NCBI GenBank assembly: GCA_017463615.1
Contig: JAFTOU010000027.1
Coordinates: 1-64,000 of the forward strand
From: Alistipes sp.
Lineage (GTDB): Bacteria > Bacteroidota > Bacteroidia > Bacteroidales > Rikenellaceae
Length of the DNA: 64,000 nucleotides
Direction of reading: 5' to 3'
The translations under genes were made by a program, and so were the position numbers. The notes below the pieces were generated by a model that did no database searches, was not told the origin of the DNA, and saw nothing but the letters and a program-made list of their open reading frames with translations. Below, one piece after another: positions 42,122 through 49,750 of the stretch (position 1 is its first letter; every line of letters begins with the position of its first letter).

Positions 42122-43159
42122 TTATAGGTTTTCGTTTGTAAGTACTACTCTCCAGGAGTTGATAACGATAGAGCTTGAGAGCCACTGGCCGTTGTGGAGG
42201 AAGAAGGTCATATTGTACTCGTCCTGGCGGTCAAGGTACTCCTGGTCGTCCATCTGGCGGTTGTAGTTGCCCTTCACAAGCAGAGCGTAGTCTACGATTG
42301 GCACTGAGAGTACCCTCTCGCCCGTAACCTTATTATTGACAATAAGCACTGGGTTGTGGTCGGTCATAAGGCGAGCAGTAGTAAGCTCTGCCACAGAGAC
42401 AGCCACCTGTGATGCGCGGGTAGAGCTAACATCGGCATCTACATCCACATAACCCGTTGTAATATCCCAAGGACGATAGTTGATAGTCTGCTCCAGGATA
42501 ACACTATTGTCGTAGTCCATCTTGCCGTTGTCGTCCACGATAGTAAACTCAAAGTTCTCAATCTCCACATCGCTAACCAACGAGCTATCGGACCAAGTCT
42601 GCTGCAGGATGATGCGGAAGTTATTGGTATTCTTGGTAAGCGATATCACCTCGGTATGCACGCCCGGCTCGGAGGTGTAGTTGATACGCTTCAGACCGTG
42701 GAAGAGGGCATCAAGGTCGCTATCTACATAGGCGCCCGTATCGTCGCTCTTGCGAGCCATAGTGCACTGCATCTGCTCCAGAGTGGTCTTGCCCACTGTA
42801 GCCTCAGGGACCGAGAAGCTGCTACCATCTACGCCGCACCACGCCAGCAGGTCGTACTCGCCCGGCTCCATCTCCAGCGTCATCGCATAGTCATCTGCCG
42901 CAAGTGCAGCGCCACTCTCTGCCGCCTGATGTACCAGCACGCCCGAAGCATCAAACACATAGAGAGCCACAGAGCCCACCTTTGAGGCAAAGGCGTCGGC
43001 AAACTCCATATTGCGCTCATACTCAAACTCGATGCGATACTTTACCGAGCAGTCGCCCTCGCCGTCATAAATCACGCCATCACACGAGGTAGCCGAGAGC
43101 ACCAACGCCATAGCGGCAGCGAAAGTCTTAAATTTTGCGATCTGAGCAGTTATATTCAT
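42122..43159 (-). CDS. FimB/Mfa2-family fimbrial anchor
   Basis: The 345-residue protein has a lipoprotein signal (ATSC, Cys 26) and the family hallmark YDGEGDCSVKYRIEFEY. A fimbrillin fold follows with VALYVFDASG, PGEYDLLAWCG and the end DNGKMDYD. Mfa2/FimB anchors sit in the outer membrane at the base of the fimbria and limit its length. Its size and opening are typical. It lies 192 nt after the major subunit gene, with a strong hairpin between them that could lower expression of the anchor relative to the subunit. Confidence 0.9.
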   Translation of the reverse strand: MNITAQIAKFKTFAAAMALVLSATSCDGVIYDGEGDCSVKYRIEFEYERNMEFADAFASKVGSVALYVFDASGVLVHQAAESGAALAADDYAMTLEMEPGEYDLLAWCGVDGSSFSVPEATVGKTTLEQMQCTMARKSDDTGAYVDSDLDALFHGLKRINYTSEPGVHTEVISLTKNTNNFRIILQQTWSDSSLVSDVEIENFEFTIVDDNGKMDYDNSVILEQTINYRPWDITTGYVDVDADVSSTRASQVAVSVAELTTARLMTDHNPVLIVNNKVTGERVLSVPIVDYALLVKGNYNRQMDDQEYLDRQDEYNMTFFLHNGQWLSSSIVINSWRVVLTNENL

Positions 43160-43297
43160 AACCTTAAAAGTTTTAAGTTAGCTATTTGTTATATCTTGTC
43201 CCTTGCGGGTATTATTTTCAACTTTGGTGGGAGCGTTGCTCCGGGGTCTGCACCTCTCTTTGCACCGATGCAGCAGTGCGTACTTCTTGTCGTTTAG

Positions 43298-43331
43298 AAA
43301 GCAGTGGGAGATATCCCACCCCCACTGCTTT
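43298..43331 (-). terminator. Intercistronic hairpin between major subunit and anchor
   Basis: AAAGCAGTGGG (43298-43308) pairs perfectly with CCCACTGCTTT (43321-43331). On the leftward strand it follows the major subunit stop by about 20 nt and has only a weak T-tract (TTTCTAAACG). It could be a partial terminator or a 3' stabiliser that keeps the major-subunit message abundant. Confidence 0.65.
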
Positions 43332-43351
43332 GGGGTTTTGTTATAGGTAAA

Positions 43352-44890
43352 TTATAGGATTACATCGTTAGTAACTATTGCCCAAGAGAGAACATTGATC
43401 TGAGCTGCAATGTAAGACTCCTTATCAGATGGCTTCTCAGGGTTCTCAACCTGCGATGTTGGGTCGTAAACCGGAGTACCCCAGCCGCTCACGCCAGTAA
43501 CATTGATCTTGTAGCTGTGGTTACGAACAATACCGAACTCGCCACTCTTACCCTCTGCGCCGAGGTGCTTGATGTCGCCGTAGTAGTAGGTTACGCCATC
43601 CTTGTATATCTTCGCTGGCTGAATAGCTGCAAGCACTGCGTTAGGGTCTGCAACTGCGGTGTAGGTAGTACCGTCAAATGAGTACCAGTCTGCAGTTGGA
43701 ACGCCCTCGGCAAGCTGGAAGCTAACCTCGTAGCTCTCTGCACCTGCAAGACCTGCTACCAGAGCAAGCTGTGAGTCGTCAATATTGGTATATGTGTAGC
43801 TACCATCAGCACCAGTGCGGAGCATCAGCTTACTCTTGAGTGTTGGAGCAACAGCTGCCAGCAGAGCCTCCTCGCCGATGTAGTCATAACCATACCACTG
43901 AGCAATCTCCATTGGGTTGCCATCAGCATCCTGAAGCTGTGCAGCAACAACATACTTCGCGCGGTCTGTATTTGCAACTCCTACCTGCTCGCCGATATAC
44001 TCAATAGCGCCGTCAGCATTTACAACCTCTGCAGGAACAAATGCGTTAGATGCAGCAGCTGCCACGCACTTTGCAGTCCAGTAAGAGCGGTTGTATGCAG
44101 GGTCGTTCCACACAAAGCCCAGATCGGTATCTACCCATGTAGCGTCTACACTCTTAACCATGTAAGACTCAAGGTTTGTTGAAATCAAATCCCAACCAGT
44201 AATCTTTGCATAAACCTCCTTCTCGCCAGCCTTTACGCCAGTGTTGAAGGCTGCAGTACCTGCTGTGAGAGATACCTTTGCAACCAGACGCTCAACATAG
44301 ATAGTTGCAGGGTTAGCAAGTGCATCAGCAGATGTGGTCTGGAAGTTGTCAATAGTGAGTGCTGTAGCATCTACAACCTCGCCAGCAGCATCAACATATA
44401 CAGAGTTTGACATAACGAAACTTGCACCGTCTGTATGGCCTACAGATGTAAGGGTGTTCTTCAGGTCGCTGAGCGAGAGGCTTGCAGTGCCCTTGTAGTT
44501 CACAACAGCTACAACCTTTGCAGGGAACTGACCCTTATACTTCTCAATAACCAGAACTGGGTCGGTCATAGACTCAATATTTGGAGCCTGAGTGCCGCCA
44601 TTGTCTGTCACAGCAACATTGTAGTAGTTACCATTTGCGTTCACACTGAACGGATTGCCCGCTGCATCAAAGAAGTAGAATGTAGCCTCAGAGATAAGCT
44701 GCTCTGCAGCAGTACCATCCTCATACTCTACGCGAGTGATGTTGTCTGCAGACTGGAGGTTAATTGCCAGATAAGAGGTCTCAAGACCCGATGGCAAACC
44801 AGGAACATTCTGCTGACCCTCGTCATTTGTTGCGCAACCAACCAGAGCTGCCAGAGCGAATACGCCCATCAAAATTCTTGCGGTTTTCAT
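43352..44890 (-). CDS. Mfa1-like major fimbrial subunit
   Basis: The 512-residue lipoprotein precursor (Cys 19, LVGC) has a fimbrillin N domain (SYLAINLQSADNITRVEYED, ATFYFFDAAGN), with an Arg suitable for protease maturation. It has a P_gingi_FimA-like C half and ends with AQINVLSWAIVTNDVIL, a C-terminal strand typical for Mfa1-type subunits. Codon bias is strong, as expected for an abundant structural protein. Its position after DUF3575 and DUF3868 genes and before the Mfa2-like anchor repeats the known layout of mfa-like clusters. It polymerises on the surface by donor-strand exchange, which is family knowledge. Confidence 0.87.
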   Translation of the reverse strand: MKTARILMGVFALAALVGCATNDEGQQNVPGLPSGLETSYLAINLQSADNITRVEYEDGTAAEQLISEATFYFFDAAGNPFSVNANGNYYNVAVTDNGGTQAPNIESMTDPVLVIEKYKGQFPAKVVAVVNYKGTASLSLSDLKNTLTSVGHTDGASFVMSNSVYVDAAGEVVDATALTIDNFQTTSADALANPATIYVERLVAKVSLTAGTAAFNTGVKAGEKEVYAKITGWDLISTNLESYMVKSVDATWVDTDLGFVWNDPAYNRSYWTAKCVAAAASNAFVPAEVVNADGAIEYIGEQVGVANTDRAKYVVAAQLQDADGNPMEIAQWYGYDYIGEEALLAAVAPTLKSKLMLRTGADGSYTYTNIDDSQLALVAGLAGAESYEVSFQLAEGVPTADWYSFDGTTYTAVADPNAVLAAIQPAKIYKDGVTYYYGDIKHLGAEGKSGEFGIVRNHSYKINVTGVSGWGTPVYDPTSQVENPEKPSDKESYIAAQINVLSWAIVTNDVIL

Positions 44891-44928
44891 AGTTGTAATG
44901 TTTGTTAATAGTTAATTGATTATTTGTA

Positions 44929-46362
44929 TTACTTGTTGTTCTCAATAAATGTCTCAATCTCCTGCAGAGCTACCGTTGCCTGAGCGATACCACCACTCTC
45001 TGCCTTACGGAGCAGGGTACGAGCAGTGTCGTAATCCTCCGCCATCGCTGCATATATACCTCGCGCATATACCGCCTCTGCCGAATTGCCCGCGCGCTGC
45101 AGGTAACGCTTTGCAGACTCCATATCGCGCTTCTCCATAGCCGAGTTTGCAGCATTGAGGTTTGCAATCTCATCCTCTGGGAACATACGCACAGCCACCT
45201 CAAATACCTCGTTGTGCTCCTCGCTACCCTGCTCGTAGCTATTTGCTACCAAGTAGAGCTCCTCAAGGCTCAGCTTCTGCGGCGATACGGCAAGCACGCG
45301 CTTAATCTCCTCAACATCGCTATAGCTGCGAACAGAGTACTCAACCTTATAGTCTGAGTGGCGCAGAGCTGGGTATACATGCTTGAGCAGGTGTGCGTAC
45401 TGCTCTGGATATGTAGTTCTAATCTTCCAATCCTTGCGATCTGGCTCGCGAGAGGAGTTGATAATCTCAAGTATCGCCTCTCTATTCTCAAGGTTAGAGC
45501 TCTCAACCACACGGCGCAGGCCATCCCAATCCTCAGCCTCATAGTCGGTAGAGATGATTGACGGGTCAAAGTGGTAGAGGTTCTGCACATAGCGCTTCAG
45601 TGCCGCTGTACGCTCCTTTGCCAAGTAGGTGTTGTGGTCAAAAGTACCCTCTGGCGACGCAAAACCCTTGATAGAGAGTGAGCGGATGGTCACATCCTTA
45701 TCGTTGCGAACAGAGTTGATGGTCTGCTGAATCTTATCCAACTCGGCAGTGTTGCTGCGATACTCAGGATAGATTTCAACCTGATTTACCGGGAAGTCGA
45801 TGAATGCCGAGCCCTTAATCTCGCGCACCTTCTCGCCCTCAGCCACAGGACGCATATATACAAAGGTAGGCTTGTAGTAGAGCTTCTCAGCCACTGGGCT
45901 CTTGTAGTCATCTACCAGCGCAGTGCTCTGCTCGCCAACCTTAGCGTTGCAACAGCCATATACCGAGCGGTTGAGCACAAGCTGTGACCCCTCCATCCAC
46001 TTCTGATAAGGGATGATAGAGTGGTAGAGCAGCGTGTCAGGCTTCTTAGCCTTGCGATAGCTCTGCTCGCTCTTGCCAGTAAGGGTGCTACGACCATCGC
46101 GCACATAGTAGTAATAACGCTTGCGACCATAGACGCCAACAGAAGAGAAGTTCACAGAGTCTGCACCATTGACAATGGCAGGGGTAAGAATCACCGCGCG
46201 GTTAGACCTGACATTAAGCTCGCTCATATCAAGGTTCATATCAACAACCATATAGTCGCCATTGCGCTCCAGACGAACATTCTGGGTCTTTACACCCTCA
46301 ACATCCGCATAAGCCATGGCTGCGAGAGAGAGGGCGAGGAGTGAAAATATAAATCGTTTCAT
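44929..46362 (-). CDS. DUF3868 protein with OmpA-like region
   Basis: The 477-residue product has a cleavable signal peptide (ends MAYA-D) and an N-terminal DUF3868 domain (GVKTQNVRLERNGDYMVV, with conserved RNRAVILTP-like phrasing). An OmpA-like peptidoglycan-binding segment follows (about 215-290, SIKGFASPEGTFDHN), then a helical TPR-like tail (AKRYLQRAGNSAEAVYARG). It is a periplasmic or outer-membrane component that regularly precedes Mfa-type fimbrial subunits in Bacteroidales and may hold the fimbrial export site to the cell wall, which is inference. It lies 38 nt before the major subunit gene. Confidence 0.88.
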   Translation of the reverse strand: MKRFIFSLLALSLAAMAYADVEGVKTQNVRLERNGDYMVVDMNLDMSELNVRSNRAVILTPAIVNGADSVNFSSVGVYGRKRYYYYVRDGRSTLTGKSEQSYRKAKKPDTLLYHSIIPYQKWMEGSQLVLNRSVYGCCNAKVGEQSTALVDDYKSPVAEKLYYKPTFVYMRPVAEGEKVREIKGSAFIDFPVNQVEIYPEYRSNTAELDKIQQTINSVRNDKDVTIRSLSIKGFASPEGTFDHNTYLAKERTAALKRYVQNLYHFDPSIISTDYEAEDWDGLRRVVESSNLENREAILEIINSSREPDRKDWKIRTTYPEQYAHLLKHVYPALRHSDYKVEYSVRSYSDVEEIKRVLAVSPQKLSLEELYLVANSYEQGSEEHNEVFEVAVRMFPEDEIANLNAANSAMEKRDMESAKRYLQRAGNSAEAVYARGIYAAMAEDYDTARTLLRKAESGGIAQATVALQEIETFIENNK

Positions 46363-46381
46363 ACTTTTATCTTATAATAGG

Positions 46382-46969
46382 TTAGAACAAATATACCAGA
46401 TTAAGGGCGAGCTTTGTAGGGCCCACATAGTGGTGCTCCAAGCCAGTCTCCACCTTGCGACCGCAACCCGCACACTCAAAGGTGTCGTAGACAGTGTAGG
46501 CATAACCCACACCCAGCTCAAGCTCCAAGTTCCAGTGGCGACCCAGCACAAAGGCGTAACCGTATGCCACACCCGCGCCGACAAACCATCCCTGATAGCG
46601 GTTGTTGGTAAGATTTGAGAGGTTTGAGCCAAGGAAGTTGATGTTGTTCTTTATACCACCAAAGTTGTACTGTCCTCCGTGGGCGTGAATGCCGAGGAAG
46701 TGACCTATAAAGCGATTACAGAACCAGTAGCGCGCCTCTGGCTGCACAAGGTAGTGCTTCCACCTCTTCTGCTCCGACATATTCCACGCATTGAAGTTTC
46801 CGGAGACATCAATCGTCCAACGAGGTGCAAGACCAACCTCAACACCCGCATTGACAGTAGCTGTAAGGTCATACAAGATGTTAGTCTTGATGGCTACATC
46901 ATCCTGCGCACTCACATTAAGCGAGGCAAGCAGACCTAAAAATAGTGGGATGTAAAATTTTAGCTTCAT
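46382..46969 (-). CDS. DUF3575 outer-membrane protein
   Basis: The 195-residue product has a signal peptide (ends NVSA-Q) and the DUF3575 hallmarks AIKTNILYDLTATVNAGVE, WTIDVSGNFNAW, WKHYLVQPEARYW and GIHAHGGQYN. It is likely an eight-strand outer-membrane barrel. It is the first gene of the fimbrial operon, about 90 nt downstream of a good promoter, and lies 19 nt before the DUF3868 gene. DUF3575 proteins accompany fimbrial loci throughout Bacteroidales. The molecular role is unknown. Confidence 0.92.
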   Translation of the reverse strand: MKLKFYIPLFLGLLASLNVSAQDDVAIKTNILYDLTATVNAGVEVGLAPRWTIDVSGNFNAWNMSEQKRWKHYLVQPEARYWFCNRFIGHFLGIHAHGGQYNFGGIKNNINFLGSNLSNLTNNRYQGWFVGAGVAYGYAFVLGRHWNLELELGVGYAYTVYDTFECAGCGRKVETGLEHHYVGPTKLALNLVYLF

Positions 46970-47059
46970 ATATGTAAATGTTTCTTCTGTTATAGGTAAT
47001 ATACTGTTTTTTTGATACTACAATTATTTAATATTGTATCACTTTCTGTTTTTCTTGTA

Positions 47060-47091
47060 CAAAAGTATAATAAAAATTTGTTACCTCCAAA
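47060..47091 (-). promoter_or_regulatory. Promoter of the fimbrial operon
   Basis: Read leftward, -33 TTTG (47088-47091) and -7 TACTTTTG (47060-47067) are 20 nt apart, giving a leader of about 85 nt before the DUF3575 ATG at 46969. The surrounding 46970-47160 region is very AT-rich and has no gene. Confidence 0.75.
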
Positions 47092-47149
47092 CATTTTAGA
47101 CAATTTATTACATTTTTTTGATAAAAAATTTTCAGACTTATTTTATAGC

Positions 47150-47197
47150 GTATCAAAAAAAATGTGCTGTCCAAGGAGAAAATTCCCCTTGGACAGC
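47150..47197 (-). terminator. Rho-independent terminator of the AraC gene
   Basis: GCTGTCCAAGG (47166-47176) pairs perfectly with CCTTGGACAGC (47187-47197). On the leftward strand it is followed by ACATTTTTTTT. It insulates the fimbrial promoter from the regulator gene. Confidence 0.9.
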
Positions 47198-47229
47198 CGC
47201 TAAACATACAAATATCAAATAATTAAAGA

Positions 47230-48081
47230 CTATTCCATCTTCTTCTTGCGATGACGGGCACGCACCTTTGTTGGCGTATCGCCCAGATACTTCTTGCAGT
47301 ACTCACCCAGATGGCTGGAACTTGAGAAGCCGTACTTCTTAGATATATAATATATAGGTGCGTCGGTATTTATCAAGTCTGCCAGAATCTCATCCTTACG
47401 CTGAATCTGCATCCACACGCCCGGAGTATAGCCCGGATAGTGGCGGCGGAAGACAACATTGAATGTATTGATATCGTAGCCGCAGAGCTCTGCCAGATGG
47501 TTCAGATTGCGAGCCTTGATACGGTTACCCTCAACCATCGTGCGGAACGACACGGCGTGGTCAAAGAGGTTGAAGAACAGATTTGAGAGCACCTCCACAT
47601 CGTAGTAGAAGCGGAAGACAACGAAGAGCAGCTCAATCATAGAGTTGTGCATATGCGCACACGGAACATCGTCCTCAATAAAGCGCAGGAGCATATCCAA
47701 CATCTGCTGCATAGGCTCGTTGACATCCACAGCCTCAAAATGGTACTGGAAGTCAGGCTGATTCTTGGCGTACTGCAACAGCGAAGCGATGTCGCAAGCA
47801 GCACCTGGACGCGCAAAGTGAGCTACGATAATCTTCAAATCGCTCTGCGCAGTAATGGTATAGTGACCACAGTTGTAACAGAAAAAGAATTTACCTTTCG
47901 TTACCTGATAGCCTCTGCACTCCTCCGAATCAACTGTGAGATTTCCAGAGACCACAAAAATCAAGTGGTTAAACTCTCCATGACCAATGACAAAGGTGTC
48001 CCCTGCCTGGTGGTACTGCAGCGCAAAGCCAGAGTATGGCTCCTTTGCCGATGGGCAAGATTTTGGGCAAGATTGTCTCAT
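47230..48081 (-). CDS. AraC-family transcriptional regulator
   Basis: The 283-residue protein has an N-terminal cupin-like sensor part (about 15-110, GDTFVIGHGEFNHLIFVVSG) and a C-terminal double helix-turn-helix. The first recognition region is LAELCGYDINTFNVVFRRHYPGYTPGVWMQ, broken here by turns, and the second is ISKKYGFSSSSHLGEYCKKYLGDTP. Two clustered Cys pairs near the N terminus (SCPKSCPS) and in FFFCYNCGHY are unusual and could bind metal or sense redox. It sits directly upstream of the Mfa-type operon with its own promoter and terminator, so it probably controls fimbriae. Confidence 0.88.
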   Translation of the reverse strand: MRQSCPKSCPSAKEPYSGFALQYHQAGDTFVIGHGEFNHLIFVVSGNLTVDSEECRGYQVTKGKFFFCYNCGHYTITAQSDLKIIVAHFARPGAACDIASLLQYAKNQPDFQYHFEAVDVNEPMQQMLDMLLRFIEDDVPCAHMHNSMIELLFVVFRFYYDVEVLSNLFFNLFDHAVSFRTMVEGNRIKARNLNHLAELCGYDINTFNVVFRRHYPGYTPGVWMQIQRKDEILADLINTDAPIYYISKKYGFSSSSHLGEYCKKYLGDTPTKVRARHRKKKME

Positions 48082-48143
48082 AAGTTTGTGTATTGGTTAG
48101 TAAATCACACTATTATTTGTTTGACTATCACATTTTATATTTG

Positions 48144-48174
48144 CAAAGATAGTACTATTTTTCTTAATATCAAA
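48144..48174 (-). promoter_or_regulatory. Promoter of the AraC regulator
   Basis: Read leftward, -33 TTTG (48171-48174) and -7 TATCTTTG (48144-48151) are 19 nt apart, with a leader of about 60 nt to the ATG at 48081. Confidence 0.8.
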
Positions 48175-48345
48175 TTTTTTTCAACAAACCAGCATTTTTT
48201 TACTACTAAAATACTCTTTTTGTATATTTTTAACCCTTTTCGTGCATTTTATTGACTAAAATTTCACTTTCCCGCGGTTAACAAATCGTTAAATTTGGCA
48301 ATAATATAGGTTTGTATCAGATAATTTTGTACCTTTGTCCTTGAT

Positions 48346-48702
48346 ATGAGAAGATATCTGACCATACTCGGACTTTTGGTACTCGGTGTGCTGCTGGGTT
48401 CATACGACCAATCGCCTCAGCTGACCACAGAGCAGACACTCTTCCCGCAGCATATCTCTGAGCAGATTTCAGAGGATGATTTTTCGTCACTTATAAATAT
48501 CAACACCACTCGCCAGAGTAGCCACACGCCATCTGTTCGCCGACTCTGTTCTCACAACAGAAGCTATAAGGCGTATATTCAGAGCACCGCTGTGGCTCCC
48601 GTTCTATTGCATATATCTGGCTACAGCCTACTCTACTCTTACTGTTGCGAGTACACCTCGGCGATCAGTTTGGTGTTTAAGTGGTGTAATATCCGAATTT
48701 GA
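48346..48702 (+). CDS. Small hypothetical exported protein
   Basis: This 118-residue frame starts with a hydrophobic signal-like segment (RRYLTILGLLVLGVLLGS). A polar Ser/Thr/Gln-rich middle and a hydrophobic, Cys-containing end (LLYSYCCEYTSA) follow. A rightward -7 box, TACCTTTG, at 48330-48337 lies only 8 nt before the ATG, implying an almost leaderless mRNA. I do not recognise a family. It stands alone between the AraC gene and the antiporter gene, 49 nt before the latter, and could also be a leader region for that operon. Confidence 0.5.
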   Translation: MRRYLTILGLLVLGVLLGSYDQSPQLTTEQTLFPQHISEQISEDDFSSLININTTRQSSHTPSVRRLCSHNRSYKAYIQSTAVAPVLLHISGYSLLYSYCCEYTSAISLVFKWCNIRI

Positions 48703-48751
48703 TTCGGAGCACACACTTCATCTTGATTTATAATTATCTAACTCGTTTAAT

Positions 48752-49708
48752 ATGGATTATGTTATTTTGGCTATTGCATTAGTTGCGATAGTCTTGGGTG
48801 CAAATATGTTGGTCAGTGGCTCTGCCGACATTGCACGCCGTTTCAAAATCTCCGACTTCGTTATCGGAGCACTTATCGTAGGTGTAGGAACCTCATTTCC
48901 AGAGCTTTTGGTAAGCTGCACAGGTGCTATTCAGGGTAAGGTTGATGTTGCTATTGGTAATGTTGTAGGTTCAAATATCTTCAACATCCTCGGTATCCTC
49001 GGTATTACCGCCCTGCTCCATCCCGTAGCAGTACATAAGGACAACATCCGCTTTGAGCTTCCGTTCTGCATCGGCATTTCGCTCTTTGCTACGCTGCTCG
49101 CCTTCAACTTCTTCTGTGGCGATGCAACTATCATCGGCAGGGTGGACGGAGTGATTCTTATCGCCATCTTCTTGGCCTACACATACGCATCGTTCCTGCG
49201 CGACCGCAAGAAGGGTGTCGCACCACAGAGCCCACAGCAGCCTCAGGCAGAGATTCTTCCGTTACCACGCGCCATTATCCGCACCCTCGCGGGTCTTGCA
49301 GTGCTTATCGTAGGTTGCGACTTCTTTGTAGATAGCGCTGTAAATGTGGCTACAGCGTGGGGTGTAAACGAGGCGTTTATCTCCATCACCCTTATCGCGT
49401 GCGGTACTTCGCTGCCAGAGCTTGCAGCCTCTGTTGCAGCTGCAGCGAAGCGTAATACCGAGCTTGCACTGGGTAATGTCGTTGGCTCAAGCATCTTCAA
49501 CCTCGCCTTTATTCTCGGCGTCAGCTCGCAAATCACTCCACTCTCGGGGGGTGGCATCACAGTTGTAGACTACGCTGTGATGATTGGCGCGGCAGTGATG
49601 TTGCTTATCTTCAGCCTCAACAACCGTATCTCACGAATGGAGGGCATCACTATGCTCGGCTGCTTTGTGGCATACAATGTCTATTTGATTTATACACAAA
49701 CCTTATAA
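48752..49708 (+). CDS. Calcium/sodium antiporter (CaCA, YrbG-like)
   Basis: This 318-residue inner-membrane exchanger has ten or so hydrophobic helices and the two alpha-repeat signatures of cation:calcium antiporters. They are GVGTSFPELLVS plus IGNVVGSNIFN in the first half and ACGTSLPELAAS plus LGNVVGSSIFN in the second. It should expel calcium using sodium or protons. The middle loop (DRKKGVAPQSPQQPQ) is cytoplasmic. It shares a reading frame with, and lies 42 nt before, the ATG of the Na/Pi cotransporter. Confidence 0.94.
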   Translation: MDYVILAIALVAIVLGANMLVSGSADIARRFKISDFVIGALIVGVGTSFPELLVSCTGAIQGKVDVAIGNVVGSNIFNILGILGITALLHPVAVHKDNIRFELPFCIGISLFATLLAFNFFCGDATIIGRVDGVILIAIFLAYTYASFLRDRKKGVAPQSPQQPQAEILPLPRAIIRTLAGLAVLIVGCDFFVDSAVNVATAWGVNEAFISITLIACGTSLPELAASVAAAAKRNTELALGNVVGSSIFNLAFILGVSSQITPLSGGGITVVDYAVMIGAAVMLLIFSLNNRISRMEGITMLGCFVAYNVYLIYTQTL

Positions 49709-49750
49709 CTTATACTTTTACAGATTTTTACTCTACTGGGAGCTCTCGGA

